A DNA stretch of 64,000 bases from Camillea tinctor. Its lineage: Eukaryota > Ascomycota > Sordariomycetes > Xylariales > Xylariaceae. Shown in pieces: positions 52,044 through 64,000 of this stretch (position 1 is the stretch's first letter; the number at the start of each line of letters is the position of its first letter). The position numbers and the translations under genes are program-made. The notes beneath the pieces are model-generated. The model had not been told where the DNA came from, searched no databases, and saw only the letters and a program-made list of their open reading frames with translations. The stretch lies in the NCBI GenBank assembly GCA_022578605.1, contig MU394057.1, positions 124,001 through 188,000 on the forward strand, given 5' to 3'.

Positions 52044-55000
52044 CTACTTGGGAGAGTCCTTTTCCTCCGAGTCCTCCTTCTTAACGCCTCTATTCCGACC
52101 TTTGGAGACGTTGTTAACGTTCCAGCCTCTTATTGTTGTGGGCCCCGTACGTGGAGGAGGCTCATTCGCTCTATAGTCCTTAATGGCTTCCTTGTGGTCG
52201 TAATGCGCAAGGCGCAATTCGCTGCCACCATTCGCAGGCCAAGGCCGGTTGTGAGGGATTGGTGCCGCAGCAATCTTACGGTACTTCCCGGAACCGTTGC
52301 CGTTGGACGGAATAGACGCCCTATGACGTGAATTCTGTGCCAACGGCGGTGGTGCTGCCAAAGGCGGATTCGGAGGTGATACGGAAGGCGCCGGTCCTAT
52401 ATGGGCAGGCATTGATGCCAATTGTGTCTGGCTCTGCATTGGAGGAGACAGCATTGGGTACGGGGTCATATGTGACGGGGGTGGAGGCGGAGGTTGATAT
52501 TGGTTGGGCATCATCCCAGCCCCCGGAATTGGTGTACCCTGCTGCATCGACACGGGTATTGGAGGAGGTTCATGAATGGAGTAGCTTTGGTGAAAAGGGC
52601 GCGCAGGTGCCGGAGGATAGAAATTGCCCGAAATCGTTTGAATCATGCCGTGAGGAGAACCGAAGTCTTGGGGTTGCGGCTGGGCCGATATCTGCGGAGC
52701 AAGCAGTTGTTGAGTCTCAGGAACCCTATCTCTCCGCGAAGGTCGGAGAGGTGGAAGAACGGGGCTGCCTTTAGCGCCTCCCTGGTTCGTGAATGGATTT
52801 CTAGTTTGAGGCGGCTGAGTTGATGGTTCTGATCCTGGGCCGGGAGCCGGTGCAATGTGCGTAAAGGAAGAAGTCGGGTTCAACGCTGTTTGTAAAAAAG
52901 CATTAGATGGAGCGGCGGGTAGTTGATCGGTGGGACCGCGTAGGCGGGGATCAATCATGGAGTCACCCATACTAGGTATCTCCAATGGCTCATGTCGATA
53001 TTCGATCGGCATCATGGGTTGGTATTCAGGCCTGTGTTCAGTCCGCGGTTCCGGTTGAGGCAGATAATGCTCAGGTAGCTTTTCATACTTGTAAGAGACA
53101 TGGTCGGCTACATCGGCAAGGAGCGAAAGTCCGTATGTATCAACCTCAATGGGAGGCATAGAAGCAGTAGGCTCAGGTTCTGCATTGGTAAAAACATCCC
53201 GTACAGCATCATAAGGTCTAGAGGATCGTTGACCAGCAGAAGGGGGAAGTGGCCTATCCGTGTCCAGATAGGCAGCGGCGTGTAGGAGGCTTTCGGTACC
53301 TTCTCGCGCAAGCTTCTCCATGACCGTTGCTGACTGGGTTGCTTGTCGTTGGTCTGTCGAATCCTCACACTCATCTTCATCAGAATCTGTTGAACTGGCT
53401 AGTCTCTCAAGAGCGTGTCGTTGTCGTTCGCGCATTTCCTCTGTAATGATCTCATCCGGGTCTATCTCTTCATTGTCGCAATAGCTGCTTAGCATGCCTG
53501 CCAGTCTTTCCTTTCTGGCATCTGTCTCGAGTGCATGATCCATCTTCATCGCCCTCACAGTCCGAGACGCGTGCAGAGTACTTCCATTGGGTGTAAGAAT
53601 GATAACCGGCCTAGTGCCATCAACACGTTCACTAGGTGGTTCTGATTCGTTGACCGACTCTGGCAAGAAAAAACCATACTTGGGGTGGAGTTTGTGCTTC
53701 TTCACAACCGCTTGATCTAGATCACCGTCCTTATATTCAAGACAATCATATGTCACGATAGTCCGGTCCAAGTGGAAGTTTCTCGAGTTTGGCTTGTTCA
53801 AGTACTTGCCTCTTGTGGCTCGAGTGGCCTTCCTAGTCGAGTCGTTGGTGGAATCACGAAACCCGATCTCATCATCGTCCCATTCAATAGGGGGCGGGAT
53901 GACGAGGCGGTTGTTAGCTCTAGGTCCCCGTCGATTAACGGTCCGCACACCCCATGCATCCGGTTCAGAGGCGCCACTAGGCAGATCCGGCATGTCCTTT
54001 CTTTTGACGATAGCACTGGCCTTTGGTTCCGAGCTGGGAGAGTTATCCTCGTTAAGAGGAGTGGGAGAGGGAGCATTCGACTCTGGCTCACCATCCGGGA
54101 CATCTTCAGCGGAGAGTAAACCTCCAATGTGTCGGGGACGGGGTGTTGAGGCATCATCACCATTCTCGGCCTTGAAAGAGTCGGAAGTTGCCATAGGTTT
54201 CTTAGAGTCAGGTTGACCGTCGAGGGGATCCTCGGCTTTCCGCTTGGCGACGGGCTTAACCTTCCGCGGATTACCCTTGACAACTATCTTCTTGTTTTCT
54301 TCCAGCAGACTCGGATAAGGGATTTTGATCCCGTCCCGGAAGACGACGTAAGGTCCTTGCTCAGCGAGAATGTCATCAGGCTCTGCCTGGTAGTTATAGG
54401 ACCCGTCGGCAAGCTGCAGAAATTTGTTAATTGGGAGATGTCCGACAGGCAAGCATCAGAGCGTAGGGACGAAACGTGAGAAGCTTCGAAAGGAAAGGAA
54501 GAAGTTAAAAGAAAAGAGAAAAAAATAGAAATAAAGGCACCGATGTAATAATTCTTCCTAGAATAAACTTACATTAAGACCGCAACCTTCTCGCCGTAGC
54601 TCGGCTAGTATGGTGGCTCGGTTGAGAGCCGCGTCGTAGAAGTCCTCTGTTATGTAATTAAACGAGTCCTAGTTCAGGGTAAGTAAGCGATGCGAAGGTA
54701 GGAGACATGAGGGAGAGAGAGAGAGAGAGGCACGGACATCGAGAGGAAGAAAAAAAAAAATAAATGGAAACTTACATGAAATTCCTTATTGGTGCAGATG
54801 GTGTCAAGCTCGTAAGTACGTTTAGTGAGAGCAGCTTTGGCCTTGAATTCTCGGTCAGCTTCTTGGATAGCGTGCTCTAATCGGGCGTCTAGGTGCTTCA
54901 TGACGATCTCATGTTCCGGAACAGCTTTGTGGGCCATCGGGTCCTCCTGGAGACCCTTGATTGACATATCGGCTAATACTTCAAGTGCCGGCTTGACCAC

Positions 55001-55264
55001 ACTGGCGACAACAGAAAAGGCCTCGCGAAGCTCCTTTTGGCGCTCGTGAGAAGCCTGGACACGCGGGTCATCGTAGAATTTGGTACGGCCTCGTCCTTTG
55101 CCGCGGTTACCTCTTCTAAGAGCGGCTTCGCCTCTTTTGGGAACGACTTGTTTCCGGTGGCTCTTCTTAGTGACTCCTCGGCCAGAGGATTTCTTATTGG
55201 TCGCAGGCCTGCTTTTCGCAGGACTGGGAGCCGGAGAATCAACCGACTGGGGATTATCGTCCAT
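52044..55264 (-). CDS. Large disordered, probably nuclear protein with conserved-looking N-terminus; unknown function
   Basis: The model is complement(join(52044..54413,54573..54668,54776..55264)), giving 984 residues. The start is the ATG at 55264 (MDDNPQSVDSPAPSPAKSR); in-frame codons further upstream look like leader. Residues 1-62 are Lys/Arg-rich (KKSHRKQVVPKRG, RRGNRGKGRGR), a nuclear-type signal. Residues 63-230 look ordered: FYDDPRVQASHERQKELREA, a helical stretch, ELDTICTNKEFH, then exon 2 DSFNYITEDFYDAALNRATI, then exon 3 GPYVVFRDGIKIPYPSLLEE. Both introns are phase 0 with GTAAGT donors. The middle has HLDRTIVTYDCLEYKDG, and the rest is Pro/Gln/Met-rich, ending GWNVNNVSKGRNRGVKKE. 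A chromatin or transcription role would fit the make-up, but I recognise no named family. Confidence 0.8.
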
Positions 55265-58200
55265 TGTGATGGACCATAGGAGAGGGTGTGTTGGTGTTGG
55301 TATTGGGTGTGTGCAGTGCAGGCAATGTGAGTTGAAGGGTAACAAGATGTGTGTAATCAAAAGACTGGCGGGGTGTGGATTATTACAGGGATGACAGCGA
55401 AATGTGTTTCCCAAAAGAAAAAGACGGGGGAAGATGAGAAAAAAAGAAGAAGAAATTAATAGAGGGAACAAAGATGTGGTAGCAGTAGAAGTAGTAGTAG
55501 TAGTAGAAGTAGAAGTAAAGGTAGAAGTAGAGGTAGAAGAAGAAGATGAGGATGAGAAGGATGGAAAGTTACTAGGTTAGTTTAGTGAGGGTTTCTCTTC
55601 TTCTGGTTGGCTTGTTGGTGTGCAAAAAGGTAAGGTTGCAAACCAAAATAATAATCACAAGAAAGAATAAAAGAAGAAATAGAAGTGGAAGTGGAAGTAG
55701 AAGCAGAAAGTAGAGTAAGTCTAGTAGCAGTAATACTACTACTAGTAGGAGGAAGAGGAGTCTGTCAAGTCCAAATGTATGTATGTATGTGTGTGTAGGT
55801 GTGTATGTATGTGTGTATGTGAGAGTGAATATGTATATGTATGTGTAGGGTGTGGTGTGTATGTAGAGTGCGTGTGGCCTTGCAAATAGAATCTGATTGT
55901 AGGGGAAAAGAAAGAAAGAGTGGGAAAAGGCGAAGAGATAAAATGGCAGGAAAATAACTTTTTTGGTTTTAGTTTTCTTTTTTTTCCCTTCACAACAAAA
56001 TGATTAGCAAAAAAAAAAAAGAAATAAAGAAATCAGGGTATCGGAGAATGCGAATTACACAAGGCTTCAACAGAAGAAAGCAAGTCAAGCCAGCTGCTTC
56101 GTTTTTCTGTGTCGCCTTGCACCGGTTATGAAGGTTGTAAGAATAGGGACGAATTGAGGGTTCTTGTCAATATCGCCATGAGATTTTCTCAGCCAGCAAC
56201 AATTAAACACCAAGTCACCCCAGTTGGGACTTCCCAATACAGTCAAGTCTACCTCTCCAGGCCTGTAGGGCCGTGCTTCAATTGATTTTAATTGGTTCGG
56301 AGAAACCCCTAGTCCGCTATCCGTTTCCGGCTCACACGGGCTCCACAGCCATTGATTCGAGCATTCGGGATTAAGTTGCTACTACTTACTAGTCAAGTAG
56401 GTACAGGTTACGGGTATCGGTATTAGTATTTAAGTAGTAGTAGATTACTAGTAGTCTTAGTAGTAGAGTTAAAAGCAGTTGTAGTTCAGTAGCCGGGAGC
56501 CAGTACTAGTAGTAAGGATCGCTACCGCTACCTACTTAACTACTAGTACTTGACCTACATAACCTGCTGCTGACTTCCAAGGTTGACTTCTCGGAATCAG
56601 GATTCGGGGTTTTTTTCTTCTTTCTCTTGCTTGATGATATAACCTAAACAACACATAACCTCCTATAATATTACTTTAAAAAAAAAGACCAATTTATAAA
56701 TGCCTCCTGAGTTCAAATACCTACTAAGTAGAAGTAGAGTATTGTACCCAACCTGATGCTGCGAATCGCACCAAACGCGGTGACGTTTCACAGAACCAAC
56801 CCCTTGCGCTAAAGACGTGGTCACAGTACAGAATATAGTACCTGAAGCAACTCACTAATGTCGGTCCCTACCTACATTACATATGTATGTATGTATGTAT
56901 GGTATGTATGTGTGTACCTAGGTAGATATGTAGGTATGTAGGTGTAGGTATTTCAACACATGTAAAAGAGAAAACCAACACTGCCAACACATGCATACCT
57001 GCCAACCATCATTGTCTGTCATCTGCCATTATCCTAGCAGCTCACCTGATGATTAATTTCATTGTTTCTCTCCCTCCCTCTATCTCTTTTTTGTTTTTCT
57101 TTTTCTTTTTCCTTTCTGTTACTTTGCATCGCATCATGAAGTTCAGTACTCGTAAAGGTCGTGTGCTAGGGGCCTGCATGTAGATGCTGCAAAGTCCCTT
57201 TAGTTTTACGAGCCAACTCAGTGGACCGGGGACCAATTAGGTTACGTGTAAGAGGAGCCTCACCACCACCACCATTACCAGAACCACCACCGCCACTAAC
57301 TCCAGGTCTAGTCGATCTACTATCTACACGAACCACCTAGAATTCATCGGTAGTATGTAGTAGTGTATACACACATACACGCAGAGTTGCATCTCACCCA
57401 TCTGCCTACCTAAACTCCGAAAGCGTTGGTATTCCGTCCTTCCGTCTAGCTTACATGAGGCGCAGGTCGAATACCTTAGAGATTATTTCTCTCACGATGC
57501 GACTTACGAGACTTACATAACCCATTGCAGCTCAGCTGATGACACGTCGTGTACAGGATTCTATTCCCCCCGACTCCAGACATCACGATTTGAATAACTT
57601 GATAAATCATGTATCAATTTGTGTATACGTTCGAGGTTGAATTGACTTTGGGAGGCGAGTTGTGAGTTGTGGGTAATTACATTATAAGTGGTGGCTAACA
57701 AGGAGGTAAGATAGGTTGTACACTAGGCACTACCCATGCAAATGAACCATATAATTTGAAAATAGATGGGGAGAACAAAGAAAAGGAGAAGAAAAAGAAA
57801 ACAATTTCCAAATGCCTACATACCTACCAGCATAGTTTAGGTAGGCAGAAGAAGAAATGGTAAAGAAAAAATAAAAATAAAAACTTTAAAGAGTCTAAGA
57901 CAATGTAAATAGTACGGATTACTAGCCTCGCTGCCTCGTCATTGTCATCAATTCCATAATCCCGAGCCAATCCGCAGGAACCGGGACGCGTTACGGGATA
58001 CGGAAAGCCCAAAACCACGCCAAACTTGGCGAAATTTTTGCGTGCAGCTGTGGCGACCTGCAATTGGGAGACCAATAGAAGGAAGACCCTTAACTAGCAG
58101 CTTAGGTACGAAAAAGAGTACGTACCGTATGTACGAAGTACCTTCTATTTGTACCTTCTATTAATATACCCCGGATCTGGTATAGAATAAAAAAGCCTAG

Positions 58201-58715
58201 AATCTAATCGCGGCAGGCCCGCGCCCGCAAGAAAGGTGGGATTGTCCGCGCCTACGGGGTTGGTTGGCCGGTTGAGAACCACTAAACTTTCCCTTTTAAG
58301 CAACTAACCCATGCAACTAACCTATTTGGCGAATTTCCTCTTTCTTTTTCTTCTTCTTTTTTTTTCCAATTAATTATTGCTCGCCACCGCAACCTCTATC
58401 TACACTATCTATCGCATATCACCCACCACCAAACCTTGCACCATCAACATCACCACTTACCACCAAGTCACTACCCATTACCCACTTAGACACGCGCGCT
58501 TCGGTCTTAATTTTTTTATTATATTTCTTTAATTCCCCACGTCTTATTAACTTCAAAGAAGAAAACAAGTCCCCATATTTAAACTGAATTGCGATTGTCT
58601 ACCTTGTGTAAGAGCGAGTACTTGATAGCAATTATATCCTCCTTTTCTCCTTACGTTTCCTTAGCGAGGTGAACATGCGATGATGACATAGGTAACGTAA
58701 AAAAGAATCGTGATC
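55265..58715. promoter_or_regulatory. Long divergent intergenic region (52044-55264 gene / BMT5)
   Basis: The 3.5-kb spacer is rich in short repeats: (GTA/GAA)n at 55479-55558 and around 55680-55755, (TATG/TGTG)n at 55778-55866 and (TATG)n at 56884-56912. It also has clusters of TACTAGTAG strings near 56395-56560. It should hold both promoters. No gene supported. Confidence 0.55.
55479..55558. repeat. (GTA/GAA)n trinucleotide-rich repeat
   Basis: An imperfect run of GTAGTA, GTAGAA and GAAGAA units, upstream of the minus-strand gene starting at 55264 and possibly in its leader, where it would read as CTAC/TTC. Confidence 0.7.
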
Positions 58716-59636
58716 ATGGGTAAGAGGCGGAAGCTAGCACAGAATTCACACGCGCCAAAGTCTCACAGACCTAGTGGTAGCGGAAACAACCAGAAGCCGA
58801 ACTTCAAGACAAAAGGAGATCAGAATGGCAGCAGCAACAACAGAGCTAAGGCTCAGCAGCCAGCGGATTCTAATTCCCAGAAGAATGCATCACGAACACC
58901 ACAGCAGCAGCAGCATACCGAACCAACCATCCCCTTCTCCCCCGAAGACAAGATCCTTCTCGTCGGCGAGGGTGACCTAAGCTTTGCCGCCTCTCTAGTC
59001 GAACACCACTATTGCGCAGACGTGACAGCCACCGTGCTAGAGAAGAACCTCGAGGAGCTGGTCGAGAAGTACCCCCACGTGCCTGAGAACATCGCCAAGA
59101 TCGAGGCCGAGGACAGCCGGGTTGTCTACGGCGTCGATGCCACCAAGATGGCCCCATTTGTGCACAAGAGAGGCAAAGAGTCCACCGGTTGCATGGACCG
59201 CACCATCTTCAACTTTCCCCACGTCGGCGGCAAGAGCACCGACGTGAACCGCCAGGTCCGGTACAACCAGGAGCTGCTCGTGTCCTTCTTCAAGCGGGCC
59301 GTGCTCTCGCTCGCTCCCGGCGGCTCTATCATCGTCACCCTCTTCGAAGGCGAGCCCTACACGCTCTGGAACGTACGGGACCTCGCCAGACACACCGGCC
59401 TCCAGGTCGAGCGCAGCTTCAAGTTCCAGGCCGCCGCCTATCCCGGCTACCACCACGCCCGGACTCTCGGCGTGGTGAAGAGCAGGAGCGGCGAGGTGGG
59501 CGGGGGCTGGAAGGGCGAGGAGAGACCCGCGCGCAGTTACGTGTTCGTCCGGAAGGACGAGGAGCCGCGACCGGCTTTGAGGGGTAGCAGGAAGCGTCCG
59601 AGGGGTCACGACGGTGATTCTTCCGATGATGATTGA
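58716..59636 (+). CDS. BMT5: 25S rRNA (uridine-N3)-methyltransferase Bmt5-like
   Basis: This intronless gene encodes 306 residues from the ATG at 58716 (MGKRRKLAQN); the open frame reaches two codons further upstream but only to GTG. The DUF2431/Rossmann-like methyltransferase domain starts at about residue 78 with KILLVGEGDLSFAASL, the SAM-binding segment of the yeast Bmt5 family, which methylates U2634 of 25S rRNA in the nucleolus. It is followed by VLEKNLEELVEKYP, YGVDATKM, then FNFPHVGGKSTDVNRQVRYN, the family's NFPH motif, LAPGGSIIVTLFEGEPYTLW and AAAYPGYHHARTLG. The N-terminal 70 residues are basic and Gln/Asn-rich. The tail RGSRKRPRGHDGDSSDDD is basic then acidic. GC rises toward the 3' end. 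Confidence 0.93.
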   Translation: MGKRRKLAQNSHAPKSHRPSGSGNNQKPNFKTKGDQNGSSNNRAKAQQPADSNSQKNASRTPQQQQHTEPTIPFSPEDKILLVGEGDLSFAASLVEHHYCADVTATVLEKNLEELVEKYPHVPENIAKIEAEDSRVVYGVDATKMAPFVHKRGKESTGCMDRTIFNFPHVGGKSTDVNRQVRYNQELLVSFFKRAVLSLAPGGSIIVTLFEGEPYTLWNVRDLARHTGLQVERSFKFQAAAYPGYHHARTLGVVKSRSGEVGGGWKGEERPARSYVFVRKDEEPRPALRGSRKRPRGHDGDSSDDD

Positions 59637-62600
59637 TTTGCATTTTTCATATGCAGTATTCGTCTTGAACGATTCGCCACTGTGCAGTGGTATCTATCCC
59701 AGTACCCCCCTGCCTAGGAGACGCTGATATCTCATATATCGAACTGGAAGGCTCTACATCGAAAGGTGACTAAATCACATGTATAATATGTCTTATCAGG
59801 CTCGATCCCAAGTCATCGATGCCAACTGTGGCATCAATGGGACATGCACTATCATCACGAGTCATGAATGAGGCTCGTAGAACACAGTCCCCGTGGCGTG
59901 AGTGAGTGAGAACCGTATATATATTTAGTCTGCCTTTGGGCGGAGCACCCACAACGATATCATTATATCTATCCGAATAGCAACAGGATTAAAACAGAGT
60001 CAAATAAAGTCTATGCCTTTACATTTATCAATAGCCACGGAGTATATTCTAGCATTAACTACCTCAACGACTTTACAATTATTGGTATAAATGCCAATGA
60101 TATTAGGGTTATTAGGTCAAACCTAAACGCCCTTGCCTTGATAGTCATACATCATCGTCGAAACCATCAGTCATCTCCTACTGGACTTTAATAGCTAGTC
60201 AGATGAAGTAAACAGTCATAAAACCAGAAACGAAAGACTTATAGTTACCATTCCGCCCCAGCAGCTAGAGCCCCGCACGCGTACTTCTCAATCCAGTTAA
60301 CTTTGTATAAACTGAACATATCAGACGTAGCATGCTCACTCTAAGCAACCCCTCCTGCTATTAGGCCCTAGCGCAAGACTATTATGTGGATAAGTTAAAG
60401 TCCTTGCGTGTGAGAAACTTCGACGGTTGGAATCAGAGAGGTCCAGAGTCCATAAAGACTACTTAGTAAACCAAGAACCCATTTATATAGTTCGGTTCCC
60501 GTGTGAGCGTATAGCTTGAGTTTTAGTTCTTACTGCAACAAAGTTTTCTTCCCTGACATAGGTTGTTCATTGTGATACTACAGCTGGCTGCGCTCAGTGT
60601 TGCCAGTGAGGAACGGTCGATATTACTACAAGTTGCCAGAGTGTATTGAACGAGATACTTATTGCAACCTAGATTCATGGCCTGACTCTTCCTTCAACCA
60701 GCCCTGCTACCACGGCTAACCAAGTAAGAACCTAATCAATTACATGTTGTTGTTTAGGGGGGAGTAGGACTGAGACTACCCGTAGTGCCGTATTAGGTAT
60801 ACCTAAATACACTCGCTCTTCTCCCTCATACCTGGCCTAAATATCTGTTATTCATGATGCTCTTCACGAGCTTTAGTTTATTTCCAATGCCTTCAAGACT
60901 TGTATTCCATTCTGAACCCCGTATCATAATCGATCATGACCATGAATGGACCTTGAATTACCTTATCATCTGTTGGATAATCTTGCCTAGCCCCAGTGCG
61001 GAATCGCCGGGTTCAGAGTCTGGATGGGAGGACATGGAAAAGAACGCCTGTGTATAAGCCCCGGAAACACGCTTTCCAAAGGCAGCTTTCGGCGAGAGAT
61101 CTCATAGGTCATACGAGAGACTTCCGGAAGTCACACTGTTAGCAGTTTTCTTTAGGTCTCTGTACCGAGGATTCTGCGTGGAGGGCGAGTTGAAGGTGAG
61201 TAGGTGTATCTAGCAAATCCGGCTTGTTTAGAGATGATGACTTGTTACGTTTAGATACCTAGATTGTAAAATAACATTACTTGGCTTATACATTGGTATA
61301 GGTCTATGTATATATTCAATCAAGACTATAGCTATATTGTCTTTAAATACGATTTGTTCTGCATATAGTGCTGACAGAGCAATCTCCTTGGACACTTCTT
61401 GTAAGCTATTGGTAGCAGACTGAGTTCACCCTCTTCCTGTTTACCCGCAAAAAGGTGCACCTTGGGCCCTTTTCATGTAAATGAAACATTGCCTATAACA
61501 TATAAGTTGCCCATGAGAGCCCAAGTTCAGTTGACAATGATTTTATACGTAGTCGGTGAATGATTTACATTAATGTCGAAGTAACGCATGGCCTGTCTCT
61601 TGCATATTCATTTAATATACTATAAGCTCCTTAGACAAGAGGAGGATCCGCAATGCAATATCTAAGGTTCTCTTTCGAGATCCATCTATATAGTACGCAC
61701 ACTAGAACGACCTTTTCTCAATTAATTCTACACCGCGTGATTTAGAAACTTGTTCGGGCTTAATATATGGTTAATATCCTGTGACAGTCTGTGAATATCT
61801 TGTCCTTCTCGTTCAAGACGATTCATACCATTTTCTAGGATATCATGTTTCCCACGCAGCAACGGAGGGCGGGTAATTTTCTTTTTATAGCCAAGGGGTG
61901 CGTCCCAGCTGCTGCTAAGAAAGGCTAAGTAAGCAATACTTGTACGTGGTTTTTCGTATGCTCTACGATCTCATGGATATTAAGTATGTCAGGTGTCTAA
62001 TGGAGCCCTGTTATAGTTGAAGGAGTTTTTTATTACATGCTCTGTAATTGATATATATGGGGTACCTACCGTTTATATGCCCCCTTATCCCACCCCGAAG
62101 CCCGAAACCATCATCATTCATGAATAAAGCGTTAACAGTGAGATTCCTTCCCCCATCCCCCGGGTTGTTTTAATGACCTGTAGTTCATATATAGCTTCAA
62201 CTTGAAGCCGAAGATGAGGCAGAGGAACCGGACGGCGGTATTATCGCGAGCGAGCAGGCAAAGTGCAGGTTCGGCACCGTCGGCTTCCGGGGTTTACATG
62301 ACATATTTAGTGGAGATCGCCCGAGTCGCTAGCCGAACGGTCCGAGTCTAGTTGTAGCAAAAGTTAAAGGTTCCGGTGGCCATAGCTCCTTGCAGGCGAC
62401 CCACTTGTGGATCTTGTAAGTCGAAGTCACTAGTTACCTAACGGAACCTCTTGTGTATAGTTCATCCTCTTTTTGATATTTACACAAGTTCGCACTGCTT
62501 TGGGAATCGCAAGTGTATAGGTTTGGAGAGGAAGAATCGCATCCCGGTTATAGTGTCTCCAGGGCCGGCATAGGTGACTAGATGAGGCCGGGTCTAGTTT

Positions 62601-63251
62601 CTTTTGATGTTATTAGTAACCTAGAGCTTAACCGCCATTGACGACATGCAGGAGGGTCTGGGTGGATTCTATAGTAACCTATATCATAATAAGTTATAGC
62701 CAATATGATTCTCTTGTATATCTCGGGGATGCCAAGGTAGGGCTATCCAAAATACTACCTGCAAGACTTCATTCATCCAAACAGGTACATAACACACCTA
62801 CTTGTACTTATTGGTCGGTAACACAAAACATACGTACAGCAATGTAATTCTTATCAATTTGGACTGGCTGTGTTGAAGATGTCTTCTATTATAGAACCAC
62901 TTATGTAGTTATTTAAATGGCCAAATGCACTACCGGCTTTTGTATCGTAACTTGTAGTTTATGGCGCCATTAGTGATAGATATATATATTAACACATCTA
63001 GTTCCTACAAGAAAAAAGTGTCTAGCTTTATTAACTGAGTACCTACTGAGAGTAGCGGGAAAAGCCTAACTTCTCTCTGGTGTGTGTGAGAAGTGGAACG
63101 TTTTGCATAACCACTTCACCCTCCGTGATTAAGACTAGGTGGTGAACTATAGTCTAACAGTAACTATATTGAATAGTTATAGTCCCTTGCAGTCAGGGAT
63201 ACATATTCTACCAGCAGTATAATGGAATACATGCATACATACATATATACT

Positions 63252-63305
<54 letters not shown>

Positions 63306-64000
63306 AGATCGCATTTTTATGAAGGGCAAGATAACCTTAGTTTTGACTTTGTCTGGAAGCTACATATAGGAACGTGATAAGAAAGCCTAAAGAGCGAGAC
63401 GAGGGGATATAAGACGTACTCGGAGAAATAATGTGTTAAGAGCATAAGAGAGGTCCTAGTCGACTGAGTATTGGTGCTGATTAATGGAATGTGACCTCTT
63501 GACTGGAAATATGGAACTGTTAACGCCACCTATTATGTCAAGAACCTAGAAGTACGTTCCTCTACCCTACTCTATTGTGTTCGTGTGATTTGATACCTTA
63601 TCTAATATTCACATATGAACATGATACTTAGCTGTACTTCTACGCCGCACATGACCCCATCTTCGAAGCCCAAGAGCCTGCTTAGTAAACCTCACTTGCG
63701 GCGGTGGTATCTGTGATGCCGTTGAAATTCTGCCTTGCCATGTAAACAGGTGGGCATGTAGATGATATGAGCTCGTGCACTCCATAATCATAAGTTGGGC
63801 AGGTATGTATGTGTTGGGCCATTCTCTGTACCGCTGCCTTAAATGTCTGAAGAGGGAGCAGACAACTTCAGGTGGTGAACTTTATATGGATGATTTATGG
63901 TTACAATCTTATCTTCACCGAGATCGCGCAAGCGAAGGTAGTTTCCTGAATAGGTTTATGATAGTGTGTATGCTGGGGCAAGAAACCTGCTTCGACTGCA
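59637..64000. other. 4.4-kb region without a supported gene, right window edge
   Basis: AT-rich DNA with only short open frames (longest about 70 codons), none with a recognisable domain on either strand. It contains the AT/GT microsatellite at 63252-63302 and a small hairpin TAACTAT-ATTGA-ATAGTTA near 63167-63185. Some stretches (60000-60160, 61260-61330, 62940-63010) are dense in TA steps. It may be ordinary spacer, or decayed repeat DNA. Confidence 0.5.
63252..63302. repeat. (TA)n(GT)16 microsatellite
   Basis: About ten TA units run into sixteen perfect GT units (63271-63302), the longest dinucleotide repeat in the window. Confidence 0.95.

Noticed and set aside
55265..55471. Upstream in-frame extension of the 52044-55264 gene
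   Set aside because: The extra 69 residues are a Phe/Leu/Pro/His-rich leader translation, and the ATG at 55264 starts a normal-looking basic nuclear-type N-terminus.
59037..59609. 190-codon minus-strand frame opposite BMT5
   Set aside because: It is the antisense shadow of the GC-rich BMT5 coding region, whose domain is clear.

Overview
The window is nuclear DNA of a filamentous ascomycete (Pezizomycotina, most likely a Sordariomycete). The evidence is short introns with GTRNGT donors and CTAAC-like branch points, fungal protein families (Hsp104/Hsp98, Atg15, Cbf1-type bHLH, Fyv10/Gid9, Bmt5), pyrimidine-rich leaders, and AT-rich intergenic DNA with many TACCTAGGTA-like strings. I find 15 protein-coding genes. 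One is cut by the left edge. Splicing was worked out by hand from reading phase, splice sites and branch points. I found no tRNA, rRNA, CRISPR array or biosynthetic cluster.

Layout: Hsp104 C-terminal part (2-1948, +); VPS9-domain GEF (3344-5708, -); autophagic lipase ATG15 (7110-9173, +); bifunctional purine enzyme ADE5,7 (10011-12383, -), divergent from dephospho-CoA kinase CAB5 (13023-13847, +); a low-complexity WG/GW-repeat protein (14435-17098, +); TIF5/eIF5 (18475-19847, -); Cbf1-like bHLH factor (22956-24005, -); FYV10/GID9 (27672-29119, +); CAF1/POP2 deadenylase (32028-33587, -); a complex I B12/NDUFB3-type subunit built from tiny exons (35444-35990, +); a coiled-coil protein (37359-38852, -); TIF6/eIF6 (42886-43919, -); a conserved-looking protein with an ATG-only first exon (45500-47454, -); SUMO E1 subunit AOS1 (48765-50191, +); a large three-exon nuclear-looking protein (52044-55264, -); and 25S rRNA methyltransferase BMT5 (58716-59636, +). 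The last 4.4 kb has no gene I can support.

The genes are housekeeping genes with no operon-like logic: translation and ribosome biogenesis (eIF5, eIF6, Bmt5), mRNA decay (Caf1), proteostasis and degradation (Hsp104, Atg15, Fyv10, Aos1), and metabolism (ADE5,7, CAB5, NDUFB3). Most neighbours are divergent or convergent, with long intergenic gaps.

The best leads are: (1) an 866-bp element at 34221-35086 with perfect 119-bp direct terminal repeats, 5-bp target-site duplications and no coding capacity, which looks like a miniature (TRIM-type) LTR retrotransposon; (2) a 115-codon open frame directly after, and in frame with, the CAF1 stop codon, with a possible alternative intron that would remove the stop; (3) a protein with about 14 WG/GW motifs, a candidate Argonaute-hook protein, followed by a G-quadruplex motif just after its stop codon; (4) a stop-free 60-nt intron inside the DNA-binding basic region of the bHLH gene; (5) an ATG-only coding exon.
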